The notes under the pieces: model-generated
The model's database searches: none
What the model was told of the DNA's origin: nothing
The model's input: only the letters and a program-made list of their open reading frames with translations
Shown: one piece after another, positions 1 through 5,488 of the stretch
How positions within the stretch are numbered: the stretch's first letter is position 1
Layout: every line of letters begins with the position of its first letter
Made by a program: the position numbers and the translations under genes
Source of the DNA: Spirochaetaceae bacterium
GTDB lineage: Bacteria; Spirochaetota; Spirochaetia; SZUA-6; Bin103
Direction: 5' to 3'
NCBI GenBank assembly: GCA_028820215.1
Contig: JAPPKD010000292.1
Coordinates: 1 to 5,488 of the forward strand
DNA length: 5,488 nucleotides

Positions 1-645
1 TTTGCTCGGCGCACTCCGCACCTCCTGGCGAAAGCCCATGCCGGGCGCAGCAAGAGAACCGCCCGCGAGCGGGCGGTCGAGCTCATCGACCGGGTCGGTA
101 TCGCCGCTCCCTCGCGGCGGGTGGACGACTATCCCGGTCAGATGAGCGGCGGGATGCGCCAGCGGGTGATGATAGCCATGGCGCTGAGCTGCAACCCGCG
201 CCTGCTGTTCGCCGACGAGCCGACCACCGCCCTGGACGTCACCATCCAGGCGCAGATCGTCGACCTGATGCTGGAGCTGCACGAGGCCTACGGCATGTCG
301 CTGGTGGTGATCACCCACAACATGGGGCTGGTCGCCCGCATGGCGCAGCGCGTGGCGGTGATGTACCTGGGCCGGATCGTCGAGCTCACCGACGTCCACT
401 CGGTATTCAAGCGCCCCCGGCACCCCTACACGCAGGGGTTGCTGCGCTCGATGCCGCTGCGCGGAGTGACCAAGAGCACGGCCCTGGAGGCGATCGAGGG
501 CACGGTGCCGTCGCCCTACGGACAGCGGCGCGGGTGCAGCTTCGCGCCCCGCTGCCCGCACGCCGAGCCGCGCTGCTTCACCGACGAGCCGCCGGTGACC
601 GAGAGCGAAGAGGGCCACCGGGTGGCCTGCTGGCTCTACGAATGA
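1..645 (+). CDS. Peptide-type ABC importer ATPase, OppD/DppD family (5' end outside window)
   Basis: This is one of the two ATPases that power an oligopeptide/dipeptide/nickel-type ABC importer at the inner face of the cytoplasmic membrane. The frame is open from base 1, so the N-terminal part with the Walker A and Q-loop lies outside the window; 214 residues are visible. Numbered from the first visible codon, they show the ABC signature SGGMRQ (49-54), Walker B LLFADEP (68-74), D-loop TALD (76-79) and H-loop His106 in VVITHN. The family C-terminal extension follows: HPYT (141-144), then cysteines 179, 185, 192 and 210. In a DppD of Thermoanaerobacter the equivalent cysteines hold an iron-sulfur cluster; that this holds here is inference. 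The stop codon overlaps the next start (ATGA, 642-645), indicating an operon with translational coupling. Substrate cannot be told from the ATPase. Family assignment is very secure. Confidence 0.95.
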   Translation, partial: FARRTPHLLAKAHAGRSKRTARERAVELIDRVGIAAPSRRVDDYPGQMSGGMRQRVMIAMALSCNPRLLFADEPTTALDVTIQAQIVDLMLELHEAYGMSLVVITHNMGLVARMAQRVAVMYLGRIVELTDVHSVFKRPRHPYTQGLLRSMPLRGVTKSTALEAIEGTVPSPYGQRRGCSFAPRCPHAEPRCFTDEPPVTESEEGHRVACWLYE

Positions 646-1655
646 GCGTTCTGGAAGTCGAGGGGCTCACCAAGCTCTTCCCCATCCATCGCGGCCTGCT
701 GCGGCGCCGGGTGGGCGACATCCGCGCCGTGGACGGCGTGAGCTTCTCGGTGGCCGCGCGCGAGACGCTCGGCATCGTCGGCGAGTCAGGCTCCGGCAAG
801 ACCACCGTCGCCCGCTGCCTCATGCGGCTGGTGGAGCCGACCTCCGGCAGCATCCGTCTGGCCGTCGACGGCGCGAGCTGGGACGTGGTGGCGCTGCAGC
901 GGGACGAGCTCAAGGCGATCAAGCGCCACATGCAGATCGTCTTCCAGGACCCGGTGTCGTCGCTGGACCCGCGCATGTCGGTGGGCGACGTCATCGCCGA
1001 GGGCATGGTGCTGCACGGCATGAAGCGCCGCAGGGAGCGCGAGGCGCGCGTCGCCGAGCTGCTCGACCTGGTCGGCATGGACCCGGCCGTGATGCGCCGC
1101 TACCCGCACGAGTTTTCCGGCGGCCAGCGGCAGCGGATCGGCATCGCCCGCGCGCTGGCGCTCGGCCCGCGGGTGCTGCTCTGCGACGAGCCGGTGTCGG
1201 CCCTGGACGTCTCCATCCAGGCGCAGGTGCTCAACCTGTTCAACCGGCTGCAGCGCGAGCTCGGCCTGAGCTACCTCTTCATCGCCCACGACCTGACCGT
1301 CGTGCAGTACGTCAGCGACCGCATCGCGGTGATGTACCTGGGCCGGGTGGTCGAGGTGGCGCCCGCCGGCGTGCTCGGCGAGCAGCCGCTGCACCCCTAC
1401 ACGGAGGCGCTGCTCGCGGCGATCCCCCTCCCCGACCCGGACCAGGAGGCGCAGCCGGCGGTCAAGGGCGACATCCCCGACCCGTCGTCTCCGCCGGCCG
1501 GCTGTCACTTCCACACCCGCTGTCCGTACGCGGAGGAGGAGTGCCGGCAACGCGAGCCGGAGCTGCGCGAACTGCGCGGGGGCAGCCGGCATGAGGTGGC
1601 GTGCCACCGCGCCGACGAGCTGAGCCTGACCGGGCTGCACCTGGCGGGCACCTGA
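642..1655 (+). CDS. Peptide-type ABC importer ATPase, OppF/DppF family
   Basis: This is the second ATPase of the peptide-type importer and would pair with the preceding OppD-type subunit. The protein is 337 residues, normal for the family, and all catalytic motifs are intact: Walker A GESGSGKT (47-54), Q-loop Gln102 in VFQDP, signature SGGQRQ (159-164), Walker B VLLCDEP (178-184), D-loop SALD (186-189) and H-loop His216 in FIAHD. The HPYTEALL motif (251-258) opens the C-terminal extension, with cysteines 288, 294, 301 and 321. The start is the ATG at 642, because alignment-like features ([12 protein letters not shown]) begin there. An in-frame ATG at 534 would add 36 arginine-rich residues read out of frame through the preceding gene and is not credible. 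No Shine-Dalgarno is seen, so translation probably re-initiates through the ATGA overlap. No hairpin terminator follows; the convergent gene ends 12 bases away. Confidence 0.96.
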   Translation: MSVLEVEGLTKLFPIHRGLLRRRVGDIRAVDGVSFSVAARETLGIVGESGSGKTTVARCLMRLVEPTSGSIRLAVDGASWDVVALQRDELKAIKRHMQIVFQDPVSSLDPRMSVGDVIAEGMVLHGMKRRREREARVAELLDLVGMDPAVMRRYPHEFSGGQRQRIGIARALALGPRVLLCDEPVSALDVSIQAQVLNLFNRLQRELGLSYLFIAHDLTVVQYVSDRIAVMYLGRVVEVAPAGVLGEQPLHPYTEALLAAIPLPDPDQEAQPAVKGDIPDPSSPPAGCHFHTRCPYAEEECRQREPELRELRGGSRHEVACHRADELSLTGLHLAGT

Positions 1656-1667
1656 TGCGCCCGACTC

Positions 1668-2948
1668 CTACTGCCGGAAGAAGACCGTCTCGACCTCCTC
1701 GATGCCTTCGTCCGGCGTGAATCGCCACACCTCGATGTAGCCTTCGCGCAGGTCGCCGTGCTCGTCCCAGTCCAGGGTGGCGGCGACCCCCTCGTAGTCG
1801 ACCTGCCGGCCTGCAGCCAGCAATCGAAGCGCCTCGGCCACGCCGCCGGGCGTGCCCGGAACGACCTGTCCCGGCGGGCTGCCGATGTCCCGCAGATGGT
1901 CCCGTATGGCGGCGCCGTCCAGGCTCCCCGCGGCCTGCGCGGCCAGGGCCACGGCTATCGTCGCGTCGTAGGTCTCCTTGACGTACGTGAATGCCGGAAG
2001 CCCGCCGTGCTCGGCCACGAACGACTCCTCCCACTCGCCGGCGGCGGCGCTTTCGGGAGTCGGCGCTCCGGCGGTGCCGTACATGCCGCCCAGCGCGGCG
2101 CCTCCGATCTCCGTGACCAGTCGCACTCTCTTGGCGGCGTCGGCGAAGACGAACTGTGCGTAGATGCCCTCGTCGATCGCCTCCCGGACGATGGACAGCG
2201 CCTGGTCCTCGAAGGTGACGACCACCAGCGCCTGAGCCCCGGCGCCGGCGCTGCGCCGCATCTCGGCAGCGTATGTCGGCTGGTCGTCGCCGACCGGGAC
2301 AGCGCGCAGCGTCCCGTGCCATGCGTCCGCGAAGATGTCCGCGAGTCCTTGTCCGTAGGGATCGTCGCGGTAGATCAGGCCCACGTTGTCGAAGCCGCGC
2401 TCCCGCGTCACCCGCGCAAGCACCGGCCCCTGGGCCGTGTCGGCGAGGGTCGTGCGGAAGAAGAAGTCGTGGTCGTCCGCATCTGTCAGCCGAGGCGATG
2501 TCGCCGACGGACTGATGGTCGGAATGCCGGCCGGCCCCGTCACGACCTCCACCACCGGCAACGCCGCCGCGCTGGCGTTGGGGCCGACGACGGCATGCAC
2601 TCCTTCCTGCTCCACCAGGTGCCGGGCGGCGCGTACCGCCGGATCCGGGTGGCGGGTGGCGTCGGCCGTCACGCCCAGCACGGGCCGGCCCAGCACGCCC
2701 CCGCCGTCGTTCAGGTGGCGGATGGCCAGGTCGAAGGCGCGTTTCCTGTCCGCCGACGTCTCGGGAGCGCCGGAGAAATCGAGCAGCAGCCCGATTCTCA
2801 TCGGCCCGGAGGCATCCGCCCAAGCCCACCCCGGGCCCAGAATGGCCGCGAACAGCGCACACACGGCCACCAGACGAACGGGTGGCCCGCCGGACGTGCC
2901 TCTCGGTCCGGATGGTCTGCGGAGCCCTTCCGTTGAACTCATGCTCAC
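1668..2948 (-). CDS. LivJ-like periplasmic binding protein (Peripla_BP_6 family)
   Basis: This is a periplasmic ligand-binding protein of the branched-chain amino acid/amide (LivJ, Peripla_BP_6) type. The precursor is 426 residues from the GTG at 2948, or 424 from the ATG at 2942. A hydrophobic segment (residues 26-44, ending AWA before DA) looks like a signal peptide with a long, arginine- and proline-containing N-region. The mature part opens with MRIGLLLDFSG (50-60), then GPNASAAALPV (122-132), ISPSATSPRLT (145-155), FFRT (162-165) and a GLIYRDDPYGQGL stretch (189-201), all in the order expected of the two-lobed fold. No lipobox cysteine is seen. The start lies 4 bases after the protease stop with no good Shine-Dalgarno, so it is probably translated by re-initiation as part of that operon. 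No Liv permease or ATPase is nearby, so ligand and partner are unknown; a sensing role is also possible. Confidence 0.92.
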   Translation of the reverse strand: MSMSSTEGLRRPSGPRGTSGGPPVRLVAVCALFAAILGPGWAWADASGPMRIGLLLDFSGAPETSADRKRAFDLAIRHLNDGGGVLGRPVLGVTADATRHPDPAVRAARHLVEQEGVHAVVGPNASAAALPVVEVVTGPAGIPTISPSATSPRLTDADDHDFFFRTTLADTAQGPVLARVTRERGFDNVGLIYRDDPYGQGLADIFADAWHGTLRAVPVGDDQPTYAAEMRRSAGAGAQALVVVTFEDQALSIVREAIDEGIYAQFVFADAAKRVRLVTEIGGAALGGMYGTAGAPTPESAAAGEWEESFVAEHGGLPAFTYVKETYDATIAVALAAQAAGSLDGAAIRDHLRDIGSPPGQVVPGTPGGVAEALRLLAAGRQVDYEGVAATLDWDEHGDLREGYIEVWRFTPDEGIEEVETVFFRQ

Positions 2949-2952
2949 CGTG

Positions 2953-3324
2953 TCAGCCGAGGTGCTTCAACGGTTTGGCGTGCAGTCGGCGCAGGACTCT
3001 CGTGATCGGATCGACGGTGACTCCCATGTTCTCGAGCGCCACCACGCCGAGGATGGGCTCTGCGTCTTCGGGACCGAAGATGATCTGCACGACCGTCTCC
3101 TGTCCCATCAGCGCGACGCGAGCGAATCCGTACTCGTATTCCACCGGCTGGCCATTCGCCAACTCGTACACGGCCTTGCCTTCAGGTTGGATTCCTGCCG
3201 CGCGCAGGCGGTCGGCGGGACCCAGGCAATCCACTGCCCCCGTATCGACGAGAAAATCTGCCTCGTACGGTGTCCCGGAGCCGGCGAGATTGCTCACTCG
3301 TGTCGTGACGTGGGCCAATCCCAT
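2953..3324 (-). CDS. Retropepsin-like (clan AA) aspartic protease, single domain
   Basis: This 123-residue protein resembles the small clan AA aspartic proteases of bacteria and archaea, which share the retropepsin fold and are expected to work as dimers, each chain giving one catalytic Asp. The catalytic motif is DTGA (27-30) after the hydrophobic strand FLV. A flap-like segment YELANG (53-58) follows, and the second hydrophobic-hydrophobic-Gly motif is ILG (91-93) in EPILGVVALENMG. There is no signal peptide or membrane segment, so it should be cytoplasmic. The ATG at 3324 is the first possible start, because an in-frame TAG lies three codons upstream. No Shine-Dalgarno precedes it, and a -10-like box sits 6 bases before it, suggesting leaderless translation. 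It is followed after 4 bases by the LivJ-like gene. Substrates of this family in bacteria are mostly unknown. Fold assignment is good; proteolytic activity is inferred from the intact motif. Confidence 0.85.
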   Translation of the reverse strand: MGLAHVTTRVSNLAGSGTPYEADFLVDTGAVDCLGPADRLRAAGIQPEGKAVYELANGQPVEYEYGFARVALMGQETVVQIIFGPEDAEPILGVVALENMGVTVDPITRVLRRLHAKPLKHLG

Positions 3325-3330
3325 GCGCAG

Positions 3331-3360
3331 AGTCTAGGAGTCAGCCCAACTCACGGTCAA
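3331..3360 (-). promoter_or_regulatory. Candidate sigma70-type promoter for the protease/binding-protein operon
   Basis: Read on the - strand, TTGACC (3360-3355, 5 of 6 matches to the -35 consensus) is followed after 18 bases by TAGACT (3336-3331, 4 of 6 matches to the -10 consensus and fitting TANNNT). Six bases separate the -10 box from the ATG, so the predicted first transcribed base is the A of the start codon. This agrees with the absence of a Shine-Dalgarno and with a terminator just upstream, which would isolate the operon from the preceding gene. A chance match in GC-rich DNA cannot be excluded. Confidence 0.5.
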
Positions 3361-3380
3361 ACACGACCGGACAAATGGAA

Positions 3381-3414
3381 GGGGCGCGTGCACGCCGAAG
3401 CGTCCACGCGCCCT
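3381..3414 (-). terminator. Strong hairpin with C(UUCG)G loop, likely intrinsic terminator
   Basis: On the - strand transcript, a perfect 9-bp stem (GGGCGCGTG, 3413-3405, with CACGCGCCC, 3390-3382) is interrupted by one G-G mismatch and continues as 4 bp (ACGC/GCGT) closed by a TTCG loop. The loop is flanked by C and G, the exceptionally stable cUUCGg tetraloop. The run that follows (TTCCATTTGT, 3380-3371) is moderately T-rich rather than a pure T tract. The hairpin lies about 45 bases after the stop of the family 5 binding-protein gene and before the protease promoter, so it should end that transcript. The + strand version has a CGAA loop instead, so the tetraloop favours function on the - strand. 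Confidence 0.72.
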
Positions 3415-3422
3415 GAGTCTGG

Positions 3423-3442
3423 CTCCTCGCTTGGCCGAGGAG
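3423..3442 (-). other. Accessory hairpin between stop codon and main terminator
   Basis: CTCCTCG (3423-3429) and CGAGGAG (3436-3442) form a perfect 7-bp inverted repeat around a 6-base loop. It sits 16 bases after the family 5 gene stop and 8 bases before the main hairpin in the direction of transcription, giving two hairpins in tandem. No T-run follows it directly, so it may protect the mRNA 3' end or assist termination rather than terminate alone. A 7-bp match in GC-rich DNA could also be incidental. Confidence 0.4.
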
Positions 3443-3458
3443 GTCTATCCTTGCGGCC

Positions 3459-5366
3459 CTACTCCAGCCACCAGGCTTCCGGAAAGTACTTCCAGGCCAC
3501 CCACGAGTCGGGCTGGAAGTGTCCGAGCGGCATGTTGACCAGGGTGTCCCTGACGAACGTGAACTGCTGCGCGCCGGCGCCGACGCCCAGCCACAGCGCC
3601 TTCTCGTAGGCCATGATGTTGGCGTCACGCGCCATCTGCTGCGCCCTGTCTTCGTCGGTCTCCGCGGCCCAGCCGATCGCCAGGTCCAGGTACTCCTTGA
3701 ACTCGGGCGGGGGCTCCTCGCCTGACGCACCTTGCGTGGCGTACCACTGGTCCCACAGCGGCGCCCACCAGCTCACCTGGATGAACTGCCGCGGGCTGAG
3801 CAGGTACTGCAGGTAGGGGATGGTCATGGCCCACATCGTGCCTTCGTGCTCGTTGCCGGCCGCCATCTCCGTGAGCAGGCTGCGCTCGACCAGGTTGAAG
3901 TTCAGCTCGACGCCGATCTCCTTCCACTGCTGGGCGATGATCTGCGTCTGGTCGGAGGACCGCCACTGGTTCTCGACGATGGTGTCCATCGTGAAGTTGA
4001 TGGTCAGCCGCCGGCCGTCCGGCATCAGGCGGAACCCATCCGAGTCGCGGTCCGTCAGCCCCATGTCGTCGAGCAGCCGGTTGGCCTCGTCGACGTCGTA
4101 GGCCAGCACGTCGGCCTCGGCCGCTTCCACCTCGGCGTCGCGCCACGGCAGCGCGTGAAGGTAGCCCATGCCGGCCACGCCCTGCGGACCGAAGACGATG
4201 TCCAGGATCGGCTGGCGGTTGATCCCCTTGGACAGCGCGCGGCGGAACCGGGTGTCCTGGAAGATCTCGCGCTTGACCGGGTCGTCCACCGTCAGGTTCA
4301 GGTGGACGACCATCTCCGTGCCGCCGAGGTTGCGCGGGATGTTGCGCTGCTCCAGGCCGACCCGCGAGATGTCCCCGAACTGCGGCCGCTCCGTGAACGG
4401 ATACCAGCCGCCGACGAACAGCTCACCGGCGATGTCGCGCGCGCGCCAGGTCTCGCCGCCGTTGGTCATGAACTCCGCGTTCATGGCGTCGATGTAGGGG
4501 AGCTGCTTGCCCTCCTCGTCGACCTTCCAGTAGTAGGGGTTGCGCTCCCAGCGCACAAGCTGCGGCGACGCCTCGACCGGCATCCACGCCGCCACCGTCG
4601 GCACCTCCGGGTAGTGCTGCCCCAGCCAGTAGCGCTGCCGCTGCTTGCTGAAGTGCTCCTTCCAGTCGGAGGAGCCGTTGTCCTTGGCGACCTTGTCGGC
4701 GTCCTCGTTGTAGTCGATATGGAACTGCTTGTAGTGGTGCGCCGGCAGGTAGATGGAGTCGCCGCCCTGGTGGCCGATCTGCGCGAGCTGGGACAGGAAG
4801 AGCAGAGCCAGCGGGTTCGGCGCGCCGAAGTCCAGCCTCAGCGTGTGGTCATCGATCACGTGCATCTGCCACGGCTCGCCGTTCACCAGGTACTTGCTGT
4901 TCGGAGTCGGCGTGAGGTCGGTGTTCAACACCACGTCCTCGTAGGTGAAGCGCAGGTCCTCGGTGGTGAACTCGGCCTGGCCGTCCGACCACTTGATGCC
5001 CTTGACGAAGTGCAGCGTCAGCGAGCTCTTGTCGTCGTTCCACTCCCAGGAGCGGGCCAGGTTGGGATGAATCTTGCTCTCCGTGTCAGCGCGGACGATG
5101 CCCTCGATCGCGAACTGCACCGCCGGCCACCAGAAGCCCTGGCCCATGAAGTTCGTCTCGATGGCGCTGCCATCCTTGTACTGGCCGATCTGGAAGTCCG
5201 GGGGTCCCATCGAGACCACCAGCGGTTCCGGCGGCAGCCGCTCCGCGAGGGGCGGGATCTCACCGGCCGCCGCCGCGCGGGCCAGCACCGGCGCCTCCTG
5301 AAACTGGGCGTACACCATGCCGGCACTCAGCAGCAGCGCGAGCGCCAGGAACAGGTACTTTCTCAT
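3459..5366 (-). CDS. Periplasmic solute-binding protein, family 5 (peptide/OppA-DppA type)
   Basis: This is the periplasmic ligand-capture protein of a peptide-type ABC importer. The precursor is 635 residues, long but within the family range. Residues 1-20 form a clear Sec signal peptide (basic MRK, leucine/alanine core, VYA before Gln21) without a lipobox cysteine. Family marks run in order: NLARSWEWNDDKSSLTLHF (102-120), FVKGIKWSDG (120-129), VRWERNPYYWK (271-281), RFRRALSKGINRQ (373-385) and an Asp-rich DRDSDG loop (438-443) common in this family. The protein is unusually rich in tryptophan (27 residues by my count) and appears to lack cysteine. The ATG at 5366 is fixed by an ideal Shine-Dalgarno 7 bases away. 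A terminator follows the gene. It could serve the ATPases at the left end, but it faces them from the other strand and no permease is visible. Ligand unknown: peptide, nickel, opine or sugar are all possible in this family. Confidence 0.95.
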   Translation of the reverse strand: MRKYLFLALALLLSAGMVYAQFQEAPVLARAAAAGEIPPLAERLPPEPLVVSMGPPDFQIGQYKDGSAIETNFMGQGFWWPAVQFAIEGIVRADTESKIHPNLARSWEWNDDKSSLTLHFVKGIKWSDGQAEFTTEDLRFTYEDVVLNTDLTPTPNSKYLVNGEPWQMHVIDDHTLRLDFGAPNPLALLFLSQLAQIGHQGGDSIYLPAHHYKQFHIDYNEDADKVAKDNGSSDWKEHFSKQRQRYWLGQHYPEVPTVAAWMPVEASPQLVRWERNPYYWKVDEEGKQLPYIDAMNAEFMTNGGETWRARDIAGELFVGGWYPFTERPQFGDISRVGLEQRNIPRNLGGTEMVVHLNLTVDDPVKREIFQDTRFRRALSKGINRQPILDIVFGPQGVAGMGYLHALPWRDAEVEAAEADVLAYDVDEANRLLDDMGLTDRDSDGFRLMPDGRRLTINFTMDTIVENQWRSSDQTQIIAQQWKEIGVELNFNLVERSLLTEMAAGNEHEGTMWAMTIPYLQYLLSPRQFIQVSWWAPLWDQWYATQGASGEEPPPEFKEYLDLAIGWAAETDEDRAQQMARDANIMAYEKALWLGVGAGAQQFTFVRDTLVNMPLGHFQPDSWVAWKYFPEAWWLE

Positions 5367-5373
5367 TACTTCT

Positions 5374-5379
5374 CTCCTT
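5374..5379 (-). promoter_or_regulatory. Strong ribosome binding site of the family 5 binding-protein gene
   Basis: The - strand reads AAGGAG, continuing as AAGGAGAG, with 7 bases between AAGGAG and the ATG at 5366. This is the only near-consensus Shine-Dalgarno in the window and it settles the start codon. It implies high translation, as is usual for binding proteins that outnumber their transporter. In the roughly 110 bases further upstream I see no convincing -35/-10 pair. Confidence 0.88.
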
Positions 5380-5488
5380 GATGATTTCTGCGAGAGCGCT
5401 CGACTACGCGCCGGTAGGTTCCTCGGTCTCCTGTCAGCCCGGCTTATTCGTGCTGGGGTTGAAGAGTTGGCTGAATTGAGGCTCCGAG

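Noticed and set aside
534..641. Upstream ATG that would add 36 residues to the OppF-type ATPase
   Set aside because: The added residues are arginine/alanine-rich out-of-frame readings of the OppD-type cysteine region. Family similarity begins at the ATG at 642, which gives a typical ATGA overlap.
355..1347. Near-identical short direct repeats in the two ATPase genes (around 355 and 1327, and around 231 and 1201)
   Set aside because: They encode the conserved AVMYLGR and LDV-IQAQ motifs shared by paralogous ATPases, so they reflect protein conservation and shared codon bias, not a DNA repeat element.
786..1640. 284-codon - strand frame opposite the OppF-type gene
   Set aside because: It is antisense to intact ATPase motifs and its product is repetitive Arg/Val/His/Leu sequence without family features.
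1462..2862. 466-codon - strand frame overlapping the LivJ-like gene in another frame
   Set aside because: Its product is dominated by Arg, Gly and Ala and it runs across the convergent junction into OppF. The other frame carries a recognised protein family.
2855..2866. Lipoprotein lipobox around Cys30 of the LivJ-like precursor
   Set aside because: The residue before the cysteine is Val rather than Gly, Ala or Ser, and the cysteine lies at the start of the hydrophobic core, not its end.
2915..2920. Twin-arginine (Tat) signal in the LivJ-like precursor (LRRPSG)
   Set aside because: The pair is not followed by the expected x-F-L-K pattern and lies about 14 residues from the hydrophobic core, so Sec export is more likely.
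1758..2936. 392-codon + strand frame opposite the LivJ-like gene
   Set aside because: It has no recognisable domain, and its composition matches a shadow of high-GC coding sequence.
2386..3609. 407-codon + strand frame spanning the protease gene and both intergenic hairpins
   Set aside because: It crosses two - strand genes, a terminator and a promoter region, with no domain or ribosome site of its own.
3732..5381. 549-codon open frame on the + strand opposite the family 5 binding protein
   Set aside because: It is antisense to a gene with clear family motifs, signal peptide and ribosome site. Its product is a low-complexity mix of Val, Arg, Leu, Asp and His, as expected from reading GC-rich coding DNA backwards.

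Overview
This 5,488-base window is very GC-rich, gene-dense bacterial DNA. Both solute-binding proteins carry cleavable Sec-type signal peptides and neither has a lipobox cysteine, so they should be free in a periplasm. That fits a didermic (Gram-negative-type) high-GC bacterium. The sequence alone does not fix the phylum. There are no RNA genes, mobile elements or CRISPR repeats.

Layout: positions 1-1655 on the + strand hold the two ATPase genes of an oligopeptide/dipeptide-type ABC importer. The first (OppD/DppD type) is cut by the left window edge, and the second (OppF/DppF type) overlaps it by ATGA. Only 12 bases later the coding strand switches. The - strand then carries, in its own direction of reading, a family 5 peptide-type solute-binding protein (5366 to 3459), a 134-base gap with a strong terminator-like hairpin and a candidate promoter, a small retropepsin-like aspartic protease (3324 to 2953), and a LivJ-like family 1 (Peripla_BP_6) binding protein (2948 to 1668). 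The last two genes are 4 bases apart and look like one transcript.

How it fits together: the ATPases and the family 5 binding protein are parts expected of one peptide-import system, but they lie on opposite strands and no permease gene is in view, so their pairing is not shown. The LivJ-like protein has no permease or ATPase of its own family in the window. Its closest partner by position is the small aspartic protease, an unusual pairing. The most notable non-coding signals are a hairpin with a C(UUCG)G tetraloop after the family 5 gene, and a promoter-like -35/-10 pair whose expected start point falls on the A of the protease ATG, suggesting leaderless translation.

I do not see a clearly new biological system. 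The protease/binding-protein pair with its possible leaderless start is the part most worth following up.
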